A stretch of DNA of 64,000 nt from Yoonia vestfoldensis DSM 16212 (GTDB taxonomy: Bacteria; Pseudomonadota; Alphaproteobacteria; Rhodobacterales; Rhodobacteraceae): contig NZ_KB907975.1 in NCBI RefSeq assembly GCF_000382265.1, positions 205,541-269,540 of the forward strand, read 5' to 3'. Position numbers and translations under genes: made by a program. The stretch's first letter is position 1. Every line of letters begins with the position of its first letter. The notes beneath the pieces were generated by a model. The model was not told where the DNA came from. It saw nothing but the letters and a program-made list of their open reading frames with translations, and made no database searches. Below are positions 27,695 through 35,363 of this stretch, one piece after another.

Positions 27695-28549
27695 TTGGAG
27701 ACATTCCAATGGTTTGCCTGCTACCTCACGACTGGCAAGCATATGGAGATCTATTATGCTGTCGGCACCGTGCTATTGCTGCTGGCCCTGACTGCGCCCA
27801 CCGCACTTGCCTTCGGATTTGCCGGTGCCGCCGCCGCGCGCAGTGCCGTGGCCCCGCTGCGCTGGTTCGGCAAGACCTACATCGCCATCGTGCGCGGCGT
27901 GCCCGATATCGCGTTTTTTCTGTTTTTCGTCATCGCGCTGGATCAGGCGCTGGAATACGTCCGTCACCGGATCAAATGCCCCGACTGGGATCAGGCCGTC
28001 TGGCAAGGCAATGATTTCGTCGTCTGTCAGGCCGCCAAACTGCCTTTGGGCAATTCGCCGCAATGGGTGCATGACAGTTACGCTTTCCTTGTCGCCGCGC
28101 TGACCTTTGCCATCGTGTTCGGTGCTTTCGCCGCAAATGTCCTGTTCGGCGCGATGCGCGCCGTGCCGCGCGGCCAGCTGGAGACCGCCGAAGCCTATGG
28201 CATGAGCCAGCGCCAGACGTTCTGGCGGGTGCTGGTGCCGCAGATGTGGGTCTATGCGCTGCCCGGCCTGTCGAACCTGTGGATGGTGCTGATCAAGGCC
28301 ACGCCGCTCTTGTTCCTTTTGGGCATTCAGGACATCGTCTATTGGGCGCGCGAACTGGGCGGCGCGGCCCAGCCCCGGTTCACCGATTATCCGCACCCCG
28401 ACTGGCGGCAATGGTATTTCTTGGCGCTGCTGATCTTCTATCTTTGCTTTACCAAAGTGTCCGAGGTCGTGCTGGACCGTATCATGGCGCGGCTGACATT
28501 CGGGCAGGCTACCGCCGCAGGCGAAGCCCAGCGCAAGGCGGCCGCATGA
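27695..28549 (+). CDS. ABC transporter permease, polar amino acid type (first subunit)
   Basis: An inner-membrane permease with about five helices. The coupling EAA loop is AEAYGMSQRQTFWRVLVPQMW (shown as two parts: AEAYGMSQRQTFW and RVLVPQMW). The 284-residue reading begins at TTG; an ATG at 27743 (MEIYYAVGT) is the alternative, but the residues before it (CYLTTGKHM) look like the N-terminus of related permeases. The stop overlaps the start of the second permease. Confidence 0.9.
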   Translation: METFQWFACYLTTGKHMEIYYAVGTVLLLLALTAPTALAFGFAGAAAARSAVAPLRWFGKTYIAIVRGVPDIAFFLFFVIALDQALEYVRHRIKCPDWDQAVWQGNDFVVCQAAKLPLGNSPQWVHDSYAFLVAALTFAIVFGAFAANVLFGAMRAVPRGQLETAEAYGMSQRQTFWRVLVPQMWVYALPGLSNLWMVLIKATPLLFLLGIQDIVYWARELGGAAQPRFTDYPHPDWRQWYFLALLIFYLCFTKVSEVVLDRIMARLTFGQATAAGEAQRKAAA

Positions 28550-29352
28550 GCTGTTGGGAAACGATCCTCGATTACGGGCTGCGCAGTCAGGGGCTAGGCG
28601 AACGGCTGCTGCCACAGCGCGACTTTACGCTCTGCCAGCAATTCACGCTGATCGGGTCGGGCATGATCTGGAATATCTATTTCGGTGTCGTGGCGCTCTG
28701 CACCGGCTTTTTCCTTGCGACCGCCGTAGCCGTCGGCAAGGCGTCGCGCAACGTGGTGATCCGCAAGGCATCGGGGTGGTTCATCTTCCTGTTCCGCGGA
28801 TCGCCGTTGTTCATCCAGTTCTTTTTCGCATATTTCCTGTTTCTCAGCCTCAAGGGCCTGTCGCCATTCTTTGACCCGTTTACATCCGCCTGGCTGGGCG
28901 CGCTGGTCGTGTTGTTCCTGAACACCGCCGCCTATTCGGGCGAGATTTTCTATGGCGCTCTGCAATCCATCCCCAAAGGCGATCTGGAGGCTGCCGACGC
29001 TTACGGCCTGTCCGGCTGGGCGCGATTCCGGCGGATCACTTGGCCCACGATGCTGCGCCTTGCCTGGCCCGCCTATACGAACGAGGCGATTTTTCTGTTC
29101 CACGCGACGACGCTGGTGTTCTTTTCGGGCTTTCCCGCGATCCAGCAACGCGGCGACGCGCTTTACTATGCACGGTATTTCGCGGACAAGACGTTCAACC
29201 CGTTCATCCCCTACCCCATTCTGGCGGGCTATTTCATCCTGCTGACGCTGGTCATCATCAGCATTTTCGGGCTGGTCAATGGCCGGTTGAACCGCCATCT
29301 TCCCCAGAACGTGCGCGCAAAGCTGCGTTTCAAACCACAGGTAATCAGATGA
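28546..29352 (+). CDS. ABC transporter permease, polar amino acid type (second subunit)
   Basis: A 268-residue permease with membrane helices from about residue 40 (NIYFGVVALCTGFFLATAV) and the EAA-type loop ADAYGLSGWARFRRITWP. The N-terminus carries a soluble stretch, LGERLLPQRDFTLCQQF. It pairs with the preceding permease; both junctions use ATGA overlaps (28546 and 29349), so the two permeases and the following ligase gene are translationally coupled. Confidence 0.92.
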   Translation: MSCWETILDYGLRSQGLGERLLPQRDFTLCQQFTLIGSGMIWNIYFGVVALCTGFFLATAVAVGKASRNVVIRKASGWFIFLFRGSPLFIQFFFAYFLFLSLKGLSPFFDPFTSAWLGALVVLFLNTAAYSGEIFYGALQSIPKGDLEAADAYGLSGWARFRRITWPTMLRLAWPAYTNEAIFLFHATTLVFFSGFPAIQQRGDALYYARYFADKTFNPFIPYPILAGYFILLTLVIISIFGLVNGRLNRHLPQNVRAKLRFKPQVIR

Positions 29353-30680
29353 GCTGGATCGACGATCGTCCCGAGGTCCGCAACGTGCGTTGCGGGGCCG
29401 CAGACCTGAATGGTCAGGCAAGGGGCAAACGTGTGCCGCGCAAATTCGCGGCCAAGCTCGAAGAAGAGGGGACGCGGTTCCCGTTCTCAATCCTCAACCT
29501 CGATATCTGGGGCGAGGATGTGGAGGACAGCCCGCTGGTGTTCGAAGCAGGCGATCCCGACGGCGTGCTGATGCCGACCGAGCGCGGCTATGTGCCGATG
29601 CCGTGGCTGAACAGCCCGTCCGCCCTGCTGCCGATGTGGATGTTCCACGAGGATGGCACGCCCTTTGCCGGCGATCCGCGGCAGGCGCTGGCGCGGGTGC
29701 TGGAAAAATACACGGCGCGCGGGCTGACGCCTGTGGTCGCCACGGAAATGGAATTCTATCTGGTCGATGACAGCGGCGACGGTATCCGCCAGCCCCGTTC
29801 ACCACGGTCGGGCAAGCGCCGTCCGGGGGCGGAAATCCTGTCCTTGCGCGCGCTTGATGCCTTCGATGTATTCTTCAACGATCTTTATGACGCCTGCGAC
29901 GCGATGAACATTCCCGCCGAGGCCGCGATTTCCGAGGTCGGGATGGGCCAGTTCGAGATCAACCTCGAACATGTCCCTGACGCGCTGAAGGCAGCCGATG
30001 ATGCATGGCTGTTCAAGATGCTGGTGCGTGGTCTGGCCCGCAATCACGGGATGGCCGCGAGCTTTATGGCGAAACCTTACGAGGAATACGCCGGCAACGG
30101 GCTGCATACGCATTTCTCTGTCGTGGATGCGGACGGAAACAACCTGATGGCCAATGACACGTTCGAAGGCACGCGCATCCTGCACAATGCCATCGCGGGT
30201 TGCCTGAAGGGGATCCCCGACCTTGCGCTGATCTTTGCCCCGCATGGCAATTCCTATGAACGGCTGGTCCCCGAAAGCCACGCCCCGACGGGTGTGTGCT
30301 GGGCCTATGACAACCGGACCGCATCCGTGCGCGTGCCGGGCGGCAGTTTCAAGGCACGCCGCGTGGAACACCGCGTCGCGGGCGGCGATGTGAACCCCTA
30401 TCTGTTCCTGGCCGGTGTGCTGGGGTCCGCCCTGATCGGGATCGAAGATGACCTGACACCGCCGCCACCGATTTTCGGCAATGCCTATGATCAGGATCTG
30501 GCCCAGATCCCCGACACATGGGCCGCCGCGATCGACGCCTTCGAGAACAGTCCGCTGGCGCGGCGCATTTTCGACGACACGCTGGTGGACAATTTCGTCA
30601 TGACCAAGCGGCAGGAACTGCATTACTTCGCCGAATTGTCCGAGGAACAGCAATTGGAACTCTACCTCGATACGGTCTGA
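29349..30680 (+). CDS. Glutamine synthetase-family ligase, gamma-glutamylpolyamine synthetase-like (first copy)
   Basis: The 443-residue protein has the glutamine-synthetase catalytic fold: metal-binding TEMEFYLV (about residue 135) and GMGQFEINLEH, ammonia/ATP-site NGLHTHFSVVD, and the substrate loop DNRTASVRVPG. The N-terminal beta-grasp starts RNVRCGAADLNGQARGKRVP, typical of PuuA-like proteins rather than true GlnA. It would ligate glutamate to an amine. Coupling to transporter genes supports use of an imported polyamine or similar amine, which is inferred. Confidence 0.88.
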   Translation: MSWIDDRPEVRNVRCGAADLNGQARGKRVPRKFAAKLEEEGTRFPFSILNLDIWGEDVEDSPLVFEAGDPDGVLMPTERGYVPMPWLNSPSALLPMWMFHEDGTPFAGDPRQALARVLEKYTARGLTPVVATEMEFYLVDDSGDGIRQPRSPRSGKRRPGAEILSLRALDAFDVFFNDLYDACDAMNIPAEAAISEVGMGQFEINLEHVPDALKAADDAWLFKMLVRGLARNHGMAASFMAKPYEEYAGNGLHTHFSVVDADGNNLMANDTFEGTRILHNAIAGCLKGIPDLALIFAPHGNSYERLVPESHAPTGVCWAYDNRTASVRVPGGSFKARRVEHRVAGGDVNPYLFLAGVLGSALIGIEDDLTPPPPIFGNAYDQDLAQIPDTWAAAIDAFENSPLARRIFDDTLVDNFVMTKRQELHYFAELSEEQQLELYLDTV

Positions 30681-30748
30681 CGGTCCCCGCTTGCGGCAAT
30701 ATCAACGGCAGGGTAGTTTAGCGGCGAAACCCAACACATGGTGAAAAC

Positions 30749-31432
30749 ATGAAAATCGGCATCCTGCAAACAGGGCACGCGCCGGACGAATTACGCCCGA
30801 CCACTGGCGATTTCAGCGATCTGTTCCAACGCCTTCTGGATGGCCATGACTTCACCTTCGTGGTCTACAACGTCGTGGACATGGATTTTCCTGCGGCGAT
30901 CACAGATTGCGATGGCTGGCTGATCACGGGCTCCAAGCATGGCGCCTACGAGGATCATCCGTTCATTCCCCCGCTTGAGGCGCTGATCCGCGAGATTTAT
31001 GCCGCCGGTATTCCGCTGGTTGGTGTGTGTTTCGGCCACCAGATCATCGCGCAGGCCTTGGGCGGCAAGGTGTCGAAATTCGAAGGTGGCTGGGCGGTCG
31101 GGCGGCAAAATTATCAGATCAACGGCCATGATTACGCGCTGAACGCGTGGCACCAGGATCAGGTCGTGACCTTGCCAAAAGACGCGACCGTCATCGGCAG
31201 CAACGACTTCTGCACCAATGCCGCACTGGTCTATGGCAACCGGATTTTCACCGTGCAGCCACATCCTGAATTTGACACACAGGTCATCGACGGGCTGGTC
31301 ACCTATCGGGGGCCCGGCAATGTGCCCGACGCGCAGTTGGCGCAGGTGCGCGACGATCTGGACAAGCCGGTCGACAGTGGCCGCCTTGCCACCCAGATCG
31401 CGCAGTTTTTCAAGGAAAGAGAGCTGGCATGA
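30749..31432 (+). CDS. Class I glutamine amidotransferase-like hydrolase
   Basis: The 227-residue protein has the class I amidotransferase triad: Cys94 in VGVCFGHQIIAQAL, His172 and Glu174 in VQPHPEF. It lacks a synthetase domain, so it acts alone or with a partner. Between two gamma-glutamyl ligases it may release glutamate from gamma-glutamylated intermediates, the role PuuD plays in E. coli, though it belongs to the GuaA-like branch. Its stop overlaps the next start (ATGA). Confidence 0.88.
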   Translation: MKIGILQTGHAPDELRPTTGDFSDLFQRLLDGHDFTFVVYNVVDMDFPAAITDCDGWLITGSKHGAYEDHPFIPPLEALIREIYAAGIPLVGVCFGHQIIAQALGGKVSKFEGGWAVGRQNYQINGHDYALNAWHQDQVVTLPKDATVIGSNDFCTNAALVYGNRIFTVQPHPEFDTQVIDGLVTYRGPGNVPDAQLAQVRDDLDKPVDSGRLATQIAQFFKERELA

Positions 31433-32781
31433 GCTGGACAGACAAAATCCCCGCCGCTGCCATGGCCTATCTCGAAGCCAACCGGCTGGACGAGGTCGAA
31501 TGCGTCATCGCCGACCTGCCGGGCATTGCGCGCGGCAAGGCTGTACCTGCGGGCAAATGGGAAAAGCAGACACATTTCCATCTGCCGAATTCGATTTTCT
31601 TCCAGACCATCACGGGTGACTGGGGCGAAGCATCGGGGCCGGACGGTTTTCTGGAACCCGACATGATCCTGAAACCCGACCTGTCCACCGCGACCGCCGC
31701 CCCTTGGGCCGCCGATGGCACCTTGCAGGTGATCCACGACGCCTATGACCAGAAAGGCAAGCCTGTCGCCTTTTCGCCGCGCAACGTGCTGCGGCGCGTG
31801 GTGGACCTCTACAAGGCCGAAGGCTGGACGCCCGTCGTTGCCCCCGAGATGGAATTCTATCTGGTCGGGCGCAATATCGACCCCGCCAAGGCGATTGAAC
31901 CGATGATGGGCCGCACCGGACGCCCCGCCGCCGGACGGCAGGCCTATTCGATGACCGCCGTGGATGATTATGGCCCTGTCATCGACGACATATATGAATA
32001 TGCCGAAATCCAGGGATTCGAGATCGACGGCATCGCGCAGGAAGGCGGCGCTGGCCAGCTAGAAATCAACCTGCGCCATGGCGACCCGATCAAGCTCGCC
32101 GACGAAGTGTTCTATTTCAAGCGCCTGATCCGCGAGGCCGCGCTGAAACACGATTGTTTCGCCACCTTCATGGCCAAACCGATCGAAGGCGAACCGGGCT
32201 CGGCCATGCATGTCCACCATTCGGTGATCGACGAAAAAGGGCGCAATATCTTTACCGGACCGGGGGGCGGCGAAACCGACGCCTTCTTCCATTTCATTGG
32301 CGGCTTGCAGGAACATATGCCCAGCGCCATCGCGGTGATCGCACCCTATGTGAACAGCTACCGCCGCTATGTGCCGGATTCGGCCGCGCCCGTGAACCTT
32401 GAATGGGGCCGCGACAACCGCACCACGGGCATCCGCATCCCGATTTCCGACCCCGGTGCGCGCCGGATCGAAAACCGCCTGCCGGGGATGGATTGCAACC
32501 CCTATCTGTGCATCGCTGCCTCGCTGGCCTGCGGCTATCTGGGGCTGAAGAACGAGATCCGGCCCGACAAGCGCTGGGTCGGGGAAGCCTACGAATCCGA
32601 ATCCGAGATCGCGGGGTCTTTGTCCGACGCGCTTGATCTGTTTGACGAGGCCACGGAATTGCAGGCCGTGCTCGGGGTGGATTTCGCGCGCGTCTATTCC
32701 ATCGTCAAGCGGCTGGAATACAAGGAATTCCTGCAGGTCATCAGCCCGTGGGAGCGTGAACATCTGTTGCTGAACGTATGA
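31429..32781 (+). CDS. Glutamine synthetase-family ligase, gamma-glutamylpolyamine synthetase-like (second copy)
   Basis: The 450-residue paralogue of the ligase two genes upstream. It has PEMEFYLVG (about residue 141), AGQLEINLRHGDP, SAMHVHHSVID and DNRTTGIRIP, and the PuuA-type start VECVIADLPGIARGKAVP. The second metal-binding His region reads MHVHHS where the first copy has LHTHFS. Two different ligases may serve two amine substrates. Overlaps with both neighbours (4 bases each) show tight coupling. Confidence 0.9.
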   Translation: MSWTDKIPAAAMAYLEANRLDEVECVIADLPGIARGKAVPAGKWEKQTHFHLPNSIFFQTITGDWGEASGPDGFLEPDMILKPDLSTATAAPWAADGTLQVIHDAYDQKGKPVAFSPRNVLRRVVDLYKAEGWTPVVAPEMEFYLVGRNIDPAKAIEPMMGRTGRPAAGRQAYSMTAVDDYGPVIDDIYEYAEIQGFEIDGIAQEGGAGQLEINLRHGDPIKLADEVFYFKRLIREAALKHDCFATFMAKPIEGEPGSAMHVHHSVIDEKGRNIFTGPGGGETDAFFHFIGGLQEHMPSAIAVIAPYVNSYRRYVPDSAAPVNLEWGRDNRTTGIRIPISDPGARRIENRLPGMDCNPYLCIAASLACGYLGLKNEIRPDKRWVGEAYESESEIAGSLSDALDLFDEATELQAVLGVDFARVYSIVKRLEYKEFLQVISPWEREHLLLNV

Positions 32782-34082
32782 ACCCGCTTTACCGAAACGA
32801 CCGTCCCGGCCAGATGCCGAAAAGCTGGTATGTCGCCAGCACCGACCTGCCTGCGGAACGCCCTGCCCTTTTCGGGGAAACCGTGGCCGATGTCTGCGTG
32901 ATCGGCGCGGGTTATACCGGCCTGTCAGCGGCGTGGCATCTGGCGCAAAAGGGGCTCGATGTCGTCGTGCTGGATGCGCATCGTGCGGGCTTCGGCGCGT
33001 CGGGGCGCAACGGCGGTCAGGTCGGCACCGGCTTTAACGCCAGCCAGCAGAGCCTTGCACGCAAACTGGGGGCGGGCAATGCCGCAGCCCTCTGGGCGCT
33101 GGCCGAGGAGGCCAAGGCCGATGTCCGCCAGACCTGTGCGGATCATATCCCCGAAGCGCAGTACAAGCCGGGTGTGGCACACGGCTATTATTCCGCGTCC
33201 GAGGCGCGCGATTATGACGCCGATGCCGAGTATTTGGCGCAGACCTATGGTTATGACCAGATCGAAAAACTCAGCCCTGACGCGATGCGCGATCTGGTGA
33301 AATCGCCGCTCTACAAGGGCGGGTTGCTCGACATGGGCGCAGGCCATCTGCACCCGTTGCGCTATGCGCTGGGGCTGGCGCGGCTGGCCGAGGCGGCGGG
33401 CGCGCGGATCTATGACCGCTCCGAAGTTACTGGCATCGTCAATGGTGATCCCGCAGTCGTGCAGACAGGCCAAGGCCGGGTCAAGGCGCGGCATGTCATC
33501 ATGGCGGGCAATGGCTATATGCCCAGTATCAACAGCGCTGTCGCGGCCAAGGTCATGCCGATCAATTCGTTCGTTTGCGCGACGGAACCCTTGGGGGATC
33601 GCGCGCGCGACGTGCTTGCGCGCGATATCGCCGTGGCGGACAGCAAGTTCGTCGTGAATTACTATCGCATGTCCGAGGATAACCGTTTCCTGTTCGGCGG
33701 GCGCGAAAGCTATTCAATCGGCTTTCCGCGTGACATCAGCACCGCACTGATCCAGCGGATGACGAACCTGTTTCCCCAACTGGACGGGGTGAAGGTGGAT
33801 TATGTCTGGGGCGGAACCCTTGGCATCACGATGACCCGCCTGCCCGCGATCCAGCGGGTCGCCCCCAATGTGCTGTCGGGCGCAGGCTTTTCGGGGCATG
33901 GTGTGGCGCTGTCGGGTCTGGCAGGCAAGGTAATGGCCGAGGCTGTGGCCGGCCAAGCAGACCGTTTCGACACGCTTGCCGGTCTCAAGGTGCCCAGCTT
34001 TCCGGGCGGCCGCGCGTTTCGCGCACCTCTGCTGACGCTTGCGATGACATGGTACGCGCTGCGTGACAGGTTGGGGGTCTGA
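32778..34082 (+). CDS. FAD-dependent amine oxidoreductase, gamma-glutamylputrescine oxidase-like
   Basis: The 434-residue protein has the DAO-type FAD motif VCVIGAGYTGLSAAWHLAQ (about residues 37-55) followed by RNGGQVGTGF and, near the C-terminus, VWGGTLGITMTRLPAIQ and SGAGFSGHGVALSGLAGK. PuuB relatives oxidise gamma-glutamyl-amines to aldehydes with H2O2 release. It completes the ligase-amidotransferase-ligase run and overlaps the preceding stop. Actual substrate is not determined. Confidence 0.88.
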   Translation: MNPLYRNDRPGQMPKSWYVASTDLPAERPALFGETVADVCVIGAGYTGLSAAWHLAQKGLDVVVLDAHRAGFGASGRNGGQVGTGFNASQQSLARKLGAGNAAALWALAEEAKADVRQTCADHIPEAQYKPGVAHGYYSASEARDYDADAEYLAQTYGYDQIEKLSPDAMRDLVKSPLYKGGLLDMGAGHLHPLRYALGLARLAEAAGARIYDRSEVTGIVNGDPAVVQTGQGRVKARHVIMAGNGYMPSINSAVAAKVMPINSFVCATEPLGDRARDVLARDIAVADSKFVVNYYRMSEDNRFLFGGRESYSIGFPRDISTALIQRMTNLFPQLDGVKVDYVWGGTLGITMTRLPAIQRVAPNVLSGAGFSGHGVALSGLAGKVMAEAVAGQADRFDTLAGLKVPSFPGGRAFRAPLLTLAMTWYALRDRLGV

Positions 34083-34085
34083 ACC

Positions 34086-34643
34086 CTATTTGTTAATCTT
34101 CGACAGCTTCTCCTGAAGCTCGGCAAGCTGGGTCTTTATCTCGTTCAACTCGTCGCCTTCCTTCGCAGGGCCGGAGCTGGCACCCACCAGACCGCCGGTC
34201 ATCGCCTTGAAGAACGCGGCTTGCTGGGCGCGCATCGCATCGAAACCCGGCATCGCGGTCATCGGGTTGGCCTTGGTCATGTTTTCCATGGCCTTGGACT
34301 GGCCTTCGCGCAGCATCTCGAAACTGGCGGCAAGGAATTGCGGCACCACAGACGCGGCCTGCGTGGTGTAGCTGCGCACCAGATCAGTCAGCACATCGAC
34401 AGGCAGCACGCTTTCGCCGCGGCTTTCGTGTTCGGCGATGATCTGGAGAAGGTATTGCCGCGTCAGGTCGTCGCCGGATTTCAGATCGACGATCTGGACC
34501 TCGCGGCCTTCGCGGATGAACAGAGCGATGTCTTCGAGCGTGACGTAATCGCTGGTTTCGGTGTTATACAGGCGCCGGCTTGCGTAGCGCTTGATAAGCA
34601 GTGGTTTGTTGGTGTCAGCCAAGACGCGCCCTCCCCCGGACAT
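34086..34643 (-). CDS. phaR: Polyhydroxyalkanoate synthesis regulator PhaR
   Basis: A 185-residue repressor of phasin and PHA genes that also binds PHB granules. The N-terminal PHB/PHA accumulation domain is clear (LIKRYASRRLYNTETSDYV, residues about 16-34), followed by QIVDLKSGDDLTRQYLLQI and a C-terminal helical region. When PHB is made, PhaR leaves its DNA sites for the granule and phaP is expressed. It lies downstream of phaP, separated by a terminator, with a degenerate operator abutting its start. Confidence 0.95.
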   Translation of the reverse strand: MSGGGRVLADTNKPLLIKRYASRRLYNTETSDYVTLEDIALFIREGREVQIVDLKSGDDLTRQYLLQIIAEHESRGESVLPVDVLTDLVRSYTTQAASVVPQFLAASFEMLREGQSKAMENMTKANPMTAMPGFDAMRAQQAAFFKAMTGGLVGASSGPAKEGDELNEIKTQLAELQEKLSKINK

Positions 34644-34657
34644 GTTGCACTGCAGAG
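34642..34657. promoter_or_regulatory. Degenerate PhaR-type site before phaR
   Basis: TTGC-ACT-GCAG (34645-34655) matches the CTGC-N3-GCAG pattern known for PhaR except at the first base. It touches the phaR start codon, so it could mediate weak autoregulation. Confidence 0.45.
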
Positions 34658-34702
34658 AAGCCTAGGCTGCGTCCGCAAAAAAGGAAAGCACTACCTCAAA
34701 CG

Positions 34703-34732
34703 AAAAACGGCCCGCGTGATGCGGACCGTTTT
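34703..34732 (-). terminator. Intrinsic terminator downstream of phaP
   Basis: AAAACGG (34704-34710) and CCGTTTT (34726-34732) form the outer stem and CCGC/GCGG the inner stem around GTGAT, with one internal mismatch. Read on the minus strand it ends TTTTT, as expected 40 bases past the phaP stop. It isolates phaP from phaR. Confidence 0.8.
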
Positions 34733-34773
34733 CAGAACAAACCCCGAGGGAGGGCGGGGCCGTTCGTAAAGGC

Positions 34774-35220
34774 TTACTTGACGGTCGTTGCTTTTTTCGC
34801 AGCGGCGGTCACCTCGTTCGTCGCTTTCTTGGCAGCGGCGGTCATTTCTTCGGACATGTCCTTGCCAGCGGCCAGAACCAGTTCCATCGTCTGCGTCTGA
34901 ACCTTTTTCGCGATCTCAGCGAAAGCGGCCATATGCTCGGCAGCGGATTCAGCGGATGCCGATGCGAAGTCGGTCATCGCTTTTGCATAATCAGCTGGTT
35001 CAGTCTTGGCGGAAGCCATCGACTGCAGCTTGCTCAGCGTGTCTTGCGTCCACTTTGCGGACAGTTCGGTCGACTTGCCTGCAGCGTCGATGGCGACGGC
35101 GGACATTTTCTCGGCCAGAGCGGTCTGGTTCTTGAATGTGTCTTCCATTGCCTTTGTGTCGACTGGGAACGCGCCCATCATGTCTTTGAACACGGCGGTG
35201 AAATCTTGGGTCTTGGCCAT
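34774..35220 (-). CDS. phaP: Phasin (PHA granule-coating protein)
   Basis: The 148-residue amphipathic all-helical protein has the phasin pattern: Ala/Lys/Met-rich, low in aromatic residues, with a run ending AAAKKATNEVTAAAKKATTVK. Phasins coat polyhydroxyalkanoate granules and set their number and size. AAGGAT precedes the ATG. The promoter region carries two PhaR-type palindromes, fitting the known release-from-repression control. Confidence 0.9.
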   Translation of the reverse strand: MAKTQDFTAVFKDMMGAFPVDTKAMEDTFKNQTALAEKMSAVAIDAAGKSTELSAKWTQDTLSKLQSMASAKTEPADYAKAMTDFASASAESAAEHMAAFAEIAKKVQTQTMELVLAAGKDMSEEMTAAAKKATNEVTAAAKKATTVK

Positions 35221-35273
35221 TGGAGTAATCCTTTGAGTTTGCGGATCAACATCCGCTGTTTTCGTCTGACACC

Positions 35274-35302
35274 AATATGCATGCTGCAGTGCAGCATTTC
35301 AA
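35274..35302 (-). promoter_or_regulatory. phaP promoter with PhaR operator in the spacer
   Basis: On the minus strand a -35 TTGAAA (35302-35297) and -10 CATATT (35279-35274) are 17 bp apart. The perfect palindrome ATGCTGC-AGT-GCAGCAT (35281-35297) fills the spacer, matching the CTGC-N3-GCAG pattern known for PhaR. Binding there would block RNA polymerase. Promoter hexamers are inferred; the palindrome is seen directly. Confidence 0.7.
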
Positions 35303-35311
35303 GTCTTTTTT

Positions 35312-35322
35312 CTGCACTGCAG
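35312..35322. promoter_or_regulatory. Second PhaR-type operator upstream of phaP
   Basis: CTGC-ACT-GCAG fits CTGC-N3-GCAG. Its centre is 28 bp from that of the first operator, so two PhaR molecules could bind on nearly the same helix face. It also lies 42 bases beyond the phaC stop. Confidence 0.65.
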
Positions 35323-35363
35323 CATGAAATTTTTGTAAAGCGGAAAAATCGCTTTGCGCTGGC

